9,876 nucleotides of DNA. Origin: Sulfitobacter sp. Its GTDB lineage: Bacteria > Pseudomonadota > Alphaproteobacteria > Rhodobacterales > Rhodobacteraceae. Within the stretch, counting starts at the first letter, position 1, and each line of letters begins with the position of its first letter. A program made the position numbers and the translations under genes. The DNA lies in the NCBI GenBank assembly GCA_024636405.1, contig JAGXHC010000096.1, positions 1 to 9,876 of the forward strand, read 5' to 3'. A model generated the notes under the pieces. That model was not told the origin of the DNA and ran no database searches. It worked only from the letters and a program-made list of their open reading frames with translations. Positions 1 to 6,392 of this stretch are shown one piece after another.

Positions 1-2
1 CG

Positions 3-578
3 CAGGAATACCGCACCCAGATGGACGGGCTGGCCGCAGCCCTGCGCGACGGGATCGTGGTGGAAGCGCTGATAGATCAGCGCGCGCAGGTCACGTTGAT
101 CCAGTGGTCTGGCGCTTCGCGTCAGATACAGACCCTGGACTGGACGCCAATGGATACAGCGGCGGATGTGGCGGCGCTGGCGGATCGCATTGCCGCCGAC
201 CCCCGAAGGTGGCGCAATTACTCCACCGCTATCGGCGAAGCATTGTTGTTGGCGCAGAATGTTCTGGCGCAGGTGCCCGACTGTCGTCGCAAGGTCATTG
301 ATGTGTCCGGTGACGGGCTGTCGAATGAAGGCATCGCACCCCCAAGCCGGCACCCCGCGCTGCGCGCCGGTGATGTCACGGTGAACGCATTGGCCATCGA
401 GACCGACAACGAAGACCTGACTGGCTACTTTTTTGAGAACGTCATCACGGGCGAGGGCGCATTTGTGATCACGGCCAATGGATTTGCTGATTATCCCGCT
501 CAGATACGGCGCAAATTACAGCGGGAAACTACGAAACAATTTACCCGGCTTCTATTGCCCCGGTCTTTTGCCGATTAG
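3..578 (+). CDS. DUF1194 family protein (von Willebrand A-like), 3' part only
   Basis: This is the C-terminal 191 residues of a protein whose start lies before the window; the frame is open to the left edge, reading QEYRTQMDGLAAALRDGI. DUF1194 proteins are secreted or periplasmic von Willebrand A-like proteins of unknown function, common in Alphaproteobacteria. Matching features are the helix ending in EGLAAA-like MDGLAAALRDG, the strand TLIQWSG, the conserved VIDVSGDGLSNEG (around codons 96-108 of the visible part), and the C-terminal block GYFFENVITGEGAFV followed by an IRRKLQRE helix. The N-terminal metal-site DxSxS motif and any signal peptide would be outside the window. The stop codon TAG overlaps the first of two GTGATCAC octamers. 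It points the same way as the sdh operon but is separated from it by 164 bases, so it is probably an independent gene. The family call is from recognition, not from a search. Confidence 0.8.
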   Translation, partial: QEYRTQMDGLAAALRDGIVVEALIDQRAQVTLIQWSGASRQIQTLDWTPMDTAADVAALADRIAADPRRWRNYSTAIGEALLLAQNVLAQVPDCRRKVIDVSGDGLSNEGIAPPSRHPALRAGDVTVNALAIETDNEDLTGYFFENVITGEGAFVITANGFADYPAQIRRKLQRETTKQFTRLLLPRSFAD

Positions 579-606
579 TGATCACAGGTTTGATCCGTGT
601 GATCAC
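578..606. promoter_or_regulatory. paired GTGATCAC octamers upstream of sdhC (candidate operator)
   Basis: The self-complementary octamer GTGATCAC occurs at 578-585 and again at 599-606, exactly 21 bp apart (two helical turns). Read as one element it is a perfect 9-bp inverted repeat, GTGATCACA (578-586) and TGTGATCAC (598-606), with an 11-base spacer. The 3' flank is AAAACAG, not a run of T, so it is a poor intrinsic terminator for the gene on its left. Two identical palindromes on one face of the helix fit a dimeric regulator binding cooperatively. The factor is not identifiable here. The half-site vaguely resembles CRP/FNR-type TGTGA/TCACA, but the arms are too close for a standard site of that family. 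Confidence 0.4.
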
Positions 607-685
607 AAAACAGAAATGCGGCAGAAATAGTGGCGAAGTGAGCCATATTGCGCCAATAAACCGCAGACATATCCGCCGCTTCCCC

Positions 686-713
686 GTGACAGTCCGGCAA
701 AAAGCGCTATCAA
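686..713 (+). promoter_or_regulatory. candidate sigma-70-type promoter of the sdh operon
   Basis: GTGACA at 686-691 matches the -35 consensus TTGACA at five of six bases. It is followed, after 16 bp, by TATCAA at 708-713, which matches TATAAT at four of six. Transcription would begin near 720 and leave a leader of about 20 bases before the sdhC start at 743. The spacing and location are good, but promoter calls by eye in this GC-rich background are weak. The paired octamers at 578-606 would sit about 100 bp upstream, a position typical of activators. Confidence 0.3.
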
Positions 714-742
714 GTACACAAGCACAGCAAAAGGACCGAGCC

Positions 743-1126
743 ATGGCAGATGTGAACCGGGGCAAGCGCCCGCTTTCGCCACATATAACGATCTACCGCC
801 CGCAGCTGACATCGATGACCTCGATTCTGACACGGATCACGGGCAATGCAATGTTGGTTTCGGCGCTGCTGATCGTGTGGTGGTTCCTGGCTGCGGCAAC
901 ATCCGAGAATGCGTTCAACACCGCGAACGGCTTTATCACCAGCTGGTTTGGCGATCTGGTCATGTTCTTTTCGGTGCTTGGTCTGTGGTATCACACGCTG
1001 GCCGGTATCCGGCATCTGATCTGGGACACTGCCCACGGGCTGGACATACCCACGGCCGAAATGATGGGCTGGGCTGCATTAGGCGGATCGGTCGTGCTGA
1101 CCATCCTGACCGTGATTATCGTCTGA
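743..1126 (+). CDS. sdhC: succinate dehydrogenase cytochrome b556 subunit SdhC
   Basis: SdhC is one of the two membrane anchors of respiratory complex II, which passes electrons from succinate to ubiquinone in the inner membrane. The protein has 127 residues, normal for the family. The N-terminal signature RPLSPHITIYRPQ spans residues 9-21. Three hydrophobic helices lie at about 37-52, 66-88 and 107-127. Ser27 and Arg31 match the quinone-site residues of E. coli SdhC, and His84 in YHTLAGIRHLIWD (83-95) matches its heme b ligand. The start at 743 is chosen because AAGGA (731-735) lies seven bases upstream and because the family signature begins right after it; the frame is open further upstream, but that part is not protein-like. 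It is the first gene of sdhC-sdhD-sdhA-lipoprotein-sdhB, and the gap to sdhD is 13 bases. Confidence 0.96.
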   Translation: MADVNRGKRPLSPHITIYRPQLTSMTSILTRITGNAMLVSALLIVWWFLAAATSENAFNTANGFITSWFGDLVMFFSVLGLWYHTLAGIRHLIWDTAHGLDIPTAEMMGWAALGGSVVLTILTVIIV

Positions 1127-1139
1127 GGGGACTGAACAT

Positions 1140-1511
1140 ATGGCATTTCTGACAGACCGCAAACGCGCCATCGGGCTTGGCTCCGCCCAACAGGGGACGC
1201 GGCACTTCTGGTCGATGAAGGTCAGCTCCGTTGCGCTGCTGATCCTGATCCCGCTTTTCGTCTTTACCTTCGGTTCAGCGCTCGGCGGCACCCATGCAGA
1301 GATCGCGGCCTACTATACGCGCCCGTTCCCGGCGATTGTCGCGGCGCTGACGCTGGTGGTGGGGTTCAAGCATTTCAATGACGGTGTTCAGGTGCTGATC
1401 GAAGACTACGTCCATGGGATCACGCAGAAGATCGCGATCATTGCGATGACCTGCATCAGCTACGGTGCGGCAGCTATCGGTATCTTTGCCATCGCACGGC
1501 TTGCCCTTTGA
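1140..1511 (+). CDS. sdhD: succinate dehydrogenase hydrophobic membrane anchor SdhD
   Basis: SdhD is the second membrane anchor of complex II; it helps bind heme b and forms part of the ubiquinone site with SdhC and SdhB. It has 123 residues, with hydrophobic helices at about 28-48, 62-86 and 97-121. The motif [18 protein letters not shown] (76-93) carries His78, the expected heme ligand, and Asp89-Tyr90, matching the Asp82-Tyr83 pair of E. coli SdhD (His to Asp spacing is 11 in both); that tyrosine contacts ubiquinone. The N-terminal [17 protein letters not shown] is typical of alphaproteobacterial SdhD. A strong ribosome binding site, GAGGGG (1125-1130), overlaps the sdhC stop codon and sits nine bases before the ATG, so translation of the two anchors is probably linked. 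Confidence 0.95.
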   Translation: MAFLTDRKRAIGLGSAQQGTRHFWSMKVSSVALLILIPLFVFTFGSALGGTHAEIAAYYTRPFPAIVAALTLVVGFKHFNDGVQVLIEDYVHGITQKIAIIAMTCISYGAAAIGIFAIARLAL

Positions 1512-1569
1512 TCCCGACAACCGCGCAGATCCTGCGCTGATATACATCCGACCGAACGGAGGCCGATAC

Positions 1570-3374
1570 ATGGCTGCTTACGAATACGAGACACATGAAT
1601 ACGACGTTGTCGTGGTGGGCGCCGGAGGCGCGGGGCTGCGCGCGACGCTGGGCATGGCCGAACAAGGTCTGCGCACTGCCTGCGTGACCAAGGTTTTCCC
1701 GACCCGCAGTCATACCGTTGCCGCTCAGGGTGGCATTGCCGCGTCGCTGTCGAACATGGGTCCCGACAACTGGCAGTGGCATATGTATGATACGGTCAAA
1801 GGGTCGGACTGGCTCGGTGATACCGATGCGATGGAATATCTGGCGCGTGAAGCACCCAAGGCGGTGTACGAACTGGAACACTACGGCGTGCCCTTCTCGC
1901 GCACCGAAGAGGGCAAGATCTATCAGCGTCCGTTCGGCGGGCACACCACCGAATTCGGCGAAGGCCCGCCGGTCCAGCGCACCTGTGCCGCTGCGGACCG
2001 CACCGGCCACGCCATTCTGCACACGCTTTATGGTCAGTCGCTTAAGCACAACGCGGAATTCTACATCGAATATTTCGCCATTGATCTGATCATGTCCGAC
2101 GATGGCGTTTGTCAGGGCGTGCTGTGCTGGAAGCTGGACGACGGCACGATGCACCTCTTTTCGGCCAAGATGGTGGTGCTGGCGACAGGCGGCTATGGCC
2201 GTGCCTATTTCTCGGCGACCTCTGCACATACCTGCACCGGCGATGGCAACGGCATGATCGCCCGTGCCGGTCTGCCGCTTCAGGACATGGAGTTCGTGCA
2301 GTTCCACCCCACAGGCATCTACGGTGCGGGTTGTCTGATCACCGAAGGGGCGCGGGGCGAAGGCGGATACCTGACCAATTCCGAGGGCGAGCGTTTCATG
2401 GAACGCTATGCACCGACGTACAAGGATTTGGCGTCGCGCGACGTCGTGTCACGCTGCATGACGATGGAAATCCGCGAAGGCCGTGGCGTGGGCGAGAACA
2501 AGGATCACATCCACTTGCACCTCAACCACCTGCCACCTGAACGCTGGATCTTCGCCTGCCGGGTATCAGCGAATCCGCGCGGATATTTGCCGGTGTGGAT
2601 CTCACGAAAGAGCCGATCCCGGTTTTGCCTACCGTGCACTACAACATGGGCGGCATCCCGACCAACTACTGGGGCGAAGTGTTGAACCCCACGGATGACA
2701 AGCCCGACAATGTCACGCCCGGTCTGATGGCCGTCGGCGAGGCGGGCTGTGCGTCTGTGCACGGCGCGAACCGTCTGGGGTCCAACTCGCTTATTGACCT
2801 TGTGGTGTTTGGTCGTGCCGCCGCGATCCGCGCAGCAAAGATCGTCGATCCGGACGCCAAGCTGCCGGTGCCGAACCAGAAATCCATCGACGCCGCGTTC
2901 GACCGTTTCGACGGGTTGCGCCACGCGGATGGCGGCACACCCACGGCGGAACTGCGCCTTGAGATGCAGAAAACCATGCAGGCCGATGCGGCCGTGTTCC
3001 GCACTGACAAGACGCTGGAGGAAGGCCGCAAAAAGATGATCGAGGTTGCTGACAAGCTGAATGATCTGCACGTGACCGACCGAAGCCTGGTGTGGAATTC
3101 AGACCTGATGGAAACGCTGGAACTGACAAACCTGATGCCCAACGCCACGGCCACCATCACCGCCGCCGCCGCCCGCAAGGAAAGCCGCGGCGCCCACGCG
3201 CATGAAGATTACCCCGACCGCAATGACAAAGAATGGCGCAAGCACAGCCTCGTCACATTCAGCGGCAACGATGCCTCGCTCAGCTACCGCGCCGTGCATC
3301 TGGAGCCGCTGACGACGCAGGAAGAAGGCGGGATCGACCTCAAGAAGATCGCGCCAAAGGCAAGGGTGTACTGA
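1570..3374 (+). pseudogene. sdhA: succinate dehydrogenase flavoprotein subunit SdhA, interrupted by a one-base frameshift
   Basis: SdhA is the catalytic subunit of complex II and oxidises succinate to fumarate with covalently bound FAD. The start at 1570 has GGAGG (1558-1562) seven bases upstream. Codons 1-324 carry the FAD fold [12 protein letters not shown] (14-25), the FAD-linking His48 in [11 protein letters not shown], His246 in FHPTG and Arg290 in SRDVVSR, which match E. coli His45, His242 and Arg286. After Glu324 (2539-2541) the frame is lost and reading ends at TGA 2683-2685, giving 371 residues. The family sequence resumes in another frame from 2544 ([21 protein letters not shown]) and runs to TGA 3372-3374, including substrate-site HYNMGG and [15 protein letters not shown]. 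One extra base (G expected, giving GAA GCG CTG) between 2541 and 2542 yields a 601-residue protein, the normal length. Either the sequence has an error here or the gene is inactivated. No slippery heptamer is present, so programmed frameshifting is unlikely. Confidence 0.93.
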
Positions 3375-3706
3375 TGTTGCGGATCTGGATCATGGCCATG
3401 GCCACCGCGTCGCTGACGGCCTGTGTCGAGGTGCAGCAGGCGGTGGACAATACCGCGCGACAGGGCGCCAAGGGCGTTGTGACCGAGACACTGGCCACGC
3501 GGTTTCCCCAAGTGCCCAAAGAGCTGATCACGCCGTTCACCGATTGCATCATCGACAACGCCACGGCGCTGGAAATCCGGGAGTTCGCCCGCTCTGCCAT
3601 TGCGGGCGTGGACGATTCCACCGCGACGACGATCCGCAACGTGCTGTCGCGGCCGGAAACCGTGCAATGCGCGACGCGTAACGCCGCCGCACGGGGCATC
3701 GTCTGA
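3374..3706 (+). CDS. small lipoprotein encoded between sdhA and sdhB, function unknown
   Basis: The 110-residue product starts with a lipoprotein signal: Arg3, a hydrophobic stretch at 4-15, and the lipobox LTAC (14-17) with Cys17 as lipidation site. Valine follows the cysteine, so there is no Asp inner-membrane retention signal and the outer membrane is the likelier site. The mature part of about 94 residues is mostly helical in character and holds only two further cysteines, Cys58 and Cys99, which could form a disulfide in the periplasm. The ATG overlaps the sdhA stop codon (TGATG) and AAGGG (3362-3366) lies seven bases upstream, so its translation should be coupled to sdhA. Its place inside the operon suggests a role linked to complex II, for example assembly or stability, but that is inference. 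I believe similar small genes occur at this spot in related Rhodobacteraceae; I do not know a characterised member. An in-frame ATG at 3392 would destroy most of the signal and is less likely. Confidence 0.75.
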   Translation: MLRIWIMAMATASLTACVEVQQAVDNTARQGAKGVVTETLATRFPQVPKELITPFTDCIIDNATALEIREFARSAIAGVDDSTATTIRNVLSRPETVQCATRNAAARGIV

Positions 3707-3763
3707 ACCGTGCCTGATGCGCGCCATACTCCGCGCGTGCCGTGCGCCGCTTGTCCGATTTTT

Positions 3764-3779
3764 TCCGGCACATGCCGGA
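3764..3779 (+). other. short hairpin between the lipoprotein gene and sdhB
   Basis: TCCGGCA (3764-3770) and TGCCGGA (3773-3779) are perfect complements separated by two bases; a realistic fold is a six-pair stem with an ACAT loop. It lies in the 104-base gap before sdhB, preceded by a run of six T and followed by pyrimidine-rich CCTCTTCTTCC. It could mark mRNA processing or partial attenuation within the operon. A full terminator is unlikely because sdhB lies just downstream with no promoter I can recognise. Confidence 0.35.
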
Positions 3780-3810
3780 CCTCTTCTTCCGCTTTGACTG
3801 GAGACACATG

Positions 3811-4590
3811 ATGGTTCAACTGACCCTCCCCAAGAATTCCCGCATGACGACGGGCAAGACTTGGCCCAAGCCAAATGGCGCCACGAACGTCAAGGAATTC
3901 CACATTTACCGGTGGAACCCTGACGACGATAAAAACCCTGCCATCGACACCTACTTCGTCGATCTGGACACTTGCGGTCCGATGATTCTGGACGCGCTGA
4001 TCAAGATCAAGAATGAAATCGACCCGACACTGACGTTTCGACGGTCCTGCCGGGAAGGCATCTGTGGCTCCTGTGCAATGAACATTGACGGGATTAATAC
4101 GCTTGCCTGCACCTACGGCGTCGAAGAAGTGAAGGGCACGGTCAAGATTTACCCATTGCCGCATATGCCCGTGGTCAAGGACCTGATCCCCGACCTCACG
4201 CATTTCTATGCACAGCATGCTTCGATCAAACCGTGGCTTGAAACCGAAACACCGGCCCCCGCAAAGGAATGGAAACAGTCGATTGCGGACCGTGGCAAGC
4301 TGGATGGGCTGTATGAATGTATCATGTGCGCCTGCTGCACCACGTCGTGCCCCAGCTACTGGTGGAACGGCGACCGATATCTCGGGCCCGCCTCCCTGCT
4401 GCACGCCTATCGCTGGATCGTGCACAGCCGTGATGAGGCGACGGGCGAGCGATTGGATGATCTTGAGGATCCCTTCAAGCTGTATCGCTGCCATACCATC
4501 ATGAACTGCGCAAAGACCTGCCCGAAGGGGCTGAACCCGGCGCTGGCGATTGCGCAGATCAAGAAACTGATGGTCGAGCGGACGGTTTGA
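3811..4590 (+). CDS. sdhB: succinate dehydrogenase iron-sulfur subunit SdhB
   Basis: SdhB carries electrons from the FAD of SdhA through three iron-sulfur clusters to ubiquinone at the membrane. It has 259 residues, the usual alphaproteobacterial length. The N-terminal plant-type ferredoxin domain binds [2Fe-2S] with Cys80, Cys85, Cys88 and Cys100 ([13 protein letters not shown] and NTLAC). The C-terminal domain binds [4Fe-4S] with Cys170, Cys173, Cys176 and Cys237 and [3Fe-4S] with Cys180, Cys227 and Cys233 ([12 protein letters not shown] and [14 protein letters not shown]). All eleven ligands are present. Two ATG codons are adjacent at 3808 and 3811. The second is preferred because the ribosome binding site GGAG (3800-3803) is then seven bases away instead of four, and because relatives begin [18 protein letters not shown]; 3808 would add one methionine. 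It is the last recognised gene of the operon and is followed by a hairpin at 4607-4629. Confidence 0.96.
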   Translation: MVQLTLPKNSRMTTGKTWPKPNGATNVKEFHIYRWNPDDDKNPAIDTYFVDLDTCGPMILDALIKIKNEIDPTLTFRRSCREGICGSCAMNIDGINTLACTYGVEEVKGTVKIYPLPHMPVVKDLIPDLTHFYAQHASIKPWLETETPAPAKEWKQSIADRGKLDGLYECIMCACCTTSCPSYWWNGDRYLGPASLLHAYRWIVHSRDEATGERLDDLEDPFKLYRCHTIMNCAKTCPKGLNPALAIAQIKKLMVERTV

Positions 4591-4606
4591 TCATCGGGGC
4601 GGAACA

Positions 4607-4629
4607 CGGCGCAACAGTGACTTGCGCCG
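4607..4629 (+). terminator. hairpin after sdhB, possible weak terminator
   Basis: CGGCGCAA (4607-4614) and TTGCGCCG (4622-4629) form a perfect eight-pair stem with a seven-base loop, 17 bases after the sdhB stop. No run of T follows (next bases CCACCTGACC), so it is not a textbook intrinsic terminator. It may protect the 3' end of the sdh message or give partial termination ahead of the small gene starting at 4642. Confidence 0.4.
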
Positions 4630-4641
4630 CCACCTGACCGT

Positions 4642-4860
4642 ATGCTGATTGCTCTCGGGTTTATCATTGCTGTTGTCATCGTGGGGTTCTATGCCCGCCG
4701 CGGCGCGCCGACACGAAACTGCCGCTGGCGCGCAGACCGCACCGGTGACAAGGGAAGCCTGCGCAAATATCGCTGTGCCGCCTGCGGTGCCGAAGCCTTT
4801 ACAGCCTCCGATGGCCCCCCCGATATCTGCAAGTCGGCTGCGCTGCCGCCACCACTGTGA
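4642..4860 (+). CDS. small single-helix membrane protein with four cysteines, function unknown
   Basis: The 72-residue protein begins with one hydrophobic helix (LIALGFIIAVVIVGFYA, residues 2-18) followed by an arginine pair, suggesting an inner-membrane anchor with the remainder in the cytoplasm. The soluble part is basic and contains Cys27, the pair Cys45-x2-Cys48 in YRCAACGAEAF, and Cys63. The Cys-x2-Cys knuckle followed by Gly-Ala-Glu-Ala-Phe looks like half of a zinc ribbon, with Cys27 and Cys63 as possible other ligands. I see no good ribosome binding site before the ATG, which lowers confidence. Against a chance frame are the well-formed start helix, the ordered cysteines, and my impression that short proteins of this form recur near sdhB in related bacteria. 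It starts 51 bases after sdhB. No function can be assigned. Confidence 0.6.
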   Translation: MLIALGFIIAVVIVGFYARRGAPTRNCRWRADRTGDKGSLRKYRCAACGAEAFTASDGPPDICKSAALPPPL

Positions 4861-4904
4861 CTGCTGTCTCGACAGTCACGCGCAGCCCGGTCTAGGCTGC
4901 GTGA
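4857..4904 (+). promoter_or_regulatory. two overlapping hairpins in the leader of the flavoprotein gene
   Basis: The first stem pairs GTGACTG (4857-4863) with CAGTCAC (4873-4879) around a nine-base loop. The second pairs CGCAGCC (4881-4887) with GGCTGCG (4895-4901) around a seven-base loop. With a two-base bulge, the second stem can be lengthened by pairing TCAC (4876-4879) with GTGA (4901-4904), and this takes bases from the first stem. The first hairpin overlaps the stop codon of the small gene, and the second ends 15 bases before the ATG at 4920. No T-run follows either. They could act as a terminator or RNA-stability element, or as mutually exclusive leader folds. Confidence 0.35.
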
Positions 4905-4919
4905 CGAGAGGGCGGGCAC

Positions 4920-5474
4920 ATGACACAAGCATCTTTGAGGGCAGACGTGATTGTTGTTGGTGCCGGATTGGCCGGCATGGCCGCGGCGCATGAGCAGAAG
5001 GGCGCGGATTTCATCGTGGCCGATGATATTGAGACCTTGGTCGCGGGCATGAACGGATTGACGCCGGATGCACAGCTTGATCCCGCCCATATCCGCGCGC
5101 AGATCGTCGCGCGCGACCGACAATTGGGCAATGCCTTTTCCAAGGACGCGCAGATCACCGCAATCCGTGGTGCGCGCGCCTATCGCGGTGACAAGCTGAT
5201 CCGCACCGCAAAACCCCACGCCATCCTTGATCCTGCAAACGGCCCGCTGATCGCAGTGCGTCTGAACATTCTGACCCGCAAATCACTGGGCGGGCTGCAC
5301 ACGGATGTGACAGGACAGGTGCTGACGCCCAGTGGCCAAGAACTGCCGGGGCTTTTCGCGGCAGGCGAGGTGTGCGGCTTTGGCGGTGGCGGTTATCATG
5401 GTTACAACGCGCTGGAGGGAACGTTTCTGGGCGGTTGCCTGTTCTCCGGTCGCATCGCAGGAGAAAACGCATGA
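4920..5474 (+). CDS. FAD-dependent dehydrogenase (FAD_binding_2 family), internally truncated
   Basis: The 184-residue product joins the two ends of a flavoprotein family normally about 550 residues long. Residues 9-22 (DVIVVGAGLAGMAA) are the N-terminal dinucleotide-binding strand and GxGxxG loop. From about residue 25 the sequence matches the family's last 160 residues: GADFIVADDIETLVAGMN (28-45), a middle part ending in IRTAKPHAILDPANGPLIAV, and the C-terminal FAD-contact block LPGLFAAGEV followed by GFGGGGYHGYNALEGTFLGGCLFSGR. Everything between, including the substrate-binding domain, is absent, while the frame stays open. The junction lies near residues 21-25 (about 4980-4996). Such a protein is unlikely to be an active dehydrogenase, so this is probably a decaying gene created by an in-frame deletion. 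GAGG (4908-4911) precedes the start by eight bases. The gene overlaps the DUF1989 gene by ATGA, so continued translation may still serve that neighbour. Confidence 0.8.
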   Translation: MTQASLRADVIVVGAGLAGMAAAHEQKGADFIVADDIETLVAGMNGLTPDAQLDPAHIRAQIVARDRQLGNAFSKDAQITAIRGARAYRGDKLIRTAKPHAILDPANGPLIAVRLNILTRKSLGGLHTDVTGQVLTPSGQELPGLFAAGEVCGFGGGGYHGYNALEGTFLGGCLFSGRIAGENA

Positions 5475-6328
5475 CTTCAGTTCCGAAAACCGCGCCGAAA
5501 GACGCAGACGCGCGCCGGGCCGCTGCCCCGGTGATCTGCTACCCGGTGGAAACCTTGCCGCAGCCCGACATGGCGCTTTATAGCAGCGCCCGCGCCACAG
5601 CAAAAAAGACCGACGAAGTTCTGGTCCCGCCCCGCGACGCGCGGTGTTTCACGGTCCCAGCCGGCCATTTCTTTCGCATCACCTCGGTTGAGGGACCGCA
5701 GGTGGGTGATTTAAACCTGTGGAACAGCGCCGATCTCTCTGAACGTTTCTACTCCGGCAAAACCCGCGCGCTGCACGCAAGCCATGTCACGACCGGGCAC
5801 AGGCTTTGGTCCAGTTTTCCCGCGCTTCGACCCATTGCTACAATCACCCAAGATACGCTGGACTGGTACGGCAAGGATGCGTTTGGCGGATCGGTGCATG
5901 ACGTGATTGGCACCCGTTGCGATCCCTACACCCACCATCTGCTGAAGGGCGGGCAGTATCACCACTGCTGCCACTCCAACCTGACGCGTGCGCTGGCTGA
6001 CCAGCTTGGCATCCCGATCGCGCAGGCTGAACCCCACATCCATGACGTGCTCAATGTTTTCATGTGTACCGGCTTTACCCATGACACCGGCCAGTATTTC
6101 ATGAAAGCCAGCCCTGTACGCCCCGGCGACTTCATCGAATTCTTCGCAGAGATCGACGTGCTGGGCGCCCTCAGCACCTGTCCAGGTGGCGATTGTTCCG
6201 CCGAACACTCTTCGGACAGGTCTGCCTGCCATCCTCTGCTGGTCGAGGTCTTTGCACCCGACGCGGCGCTACTGCAAGATTGGCAGGCGCCCGCACGCAG
6301 CGGCTATGATGGCACCCAGGGAACGTAA
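5471..6328 (+). CDS. DUF1989 domain protein, urea carboxylase-associated family
   Basis: The protein has 285 residues. A roughly 45-residue leader of low conservation is followed by the DUF1989 domain (about 50-265). Recognised parts are VPPRDARCFTVPAGHFFRI (52-70), the GDLNLWN strand (79-85), the Cys/His-rich YHHCCHSNL (163-171), HDVLNVFMCTGF (191-202), and PGDFIEFFAEIDVLGALSTCPGGD (218-241). Known DUF1989 proteins include the urea carboxylase-associated proteins, one pair of which (CgdA and CgdB) is carboxyguanidine deiminase in the guanidine pathway. No carboxylase or allophanate hydrolase is visible here, so the substrate is unknown. Seven cysteines and many histidines in the domain suggest a metal site, which is inference. 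The ATG overlaps the stop of the truncated flavoprotein gene, and a strong AGGAGA (5459-5464) lies six bases upstream, so it can be translated independently. Its 3' end faces deoD across 64 bases. Confidence 0.85.
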   Translation: MTSVPKTAPKDADARRAAAPVICYPVETLPQPDMALYSSARATAKKTDEVLVPPRDARCFTVPAGHFFRITSVEGPQVGDLNLWNSADLSERFYSGKTRALHASHVTTGHRLWSSFPALRPIATITQDTLDWYGKDAFGGSVHDVIGTRCDPYTHHLLKGGQYHHCCHSNLTRALADQLGIPIAQAEPHIHDVLNVFMCTGFTHDTGQYFMKASPVRPGDFIEFFAEIDVLGALSTCPGGDCSAEHSSDRSACHPLLVEVFAPDAALLQDWQAPARSGYDGTQGT

Positions 6329-6392
6329 TATTCCAAATGGCCTAAAATCCCCGCCGGAGGCTCCGACAGCAGCCTTGCGCGCTGACGTCAGA

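Noticed and set aside
578..742. A longer SdhC starting upstream at 578
   Set aside because: The frame is open, but the upstream part is the intergenic control region; the family signature and a good ribosome binding site place the start at 743.
1474..2307. A 277-codon minus-strand open frame opposite sdhA
   Set aside because: It is explained by the GC-rich codon pattern of sdhA; it has no recognisable domain and no ribosome binding site of note.
2538..2685. Programmed ribosomal frameshifting as the explanation of split sdhA
   Set aside because: The required shift is -1, but there is no slippery heptamer or obvious downstream structure near 2541, and SdhA is not known to use frameshifting.
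3340..4494. A 384-codon open frame on the minus strand opposite the lipoprotein gene and sdhB
   Set aside because: It is an antisense shadow: sdhB on the plus strand has every cluster ligand, and the minus translation resembles no protein family.
6355..6391. CGGAG/CTCCG and the palindrome CTGACGTCAG between the DUF1989 gene and deoD as a bidirectional terminator
   Set aside because: The first stem would have an impossible one-base loop, the second is only a short perfect palindrome, and there are no flanking T-runs; no terminator can be supported.
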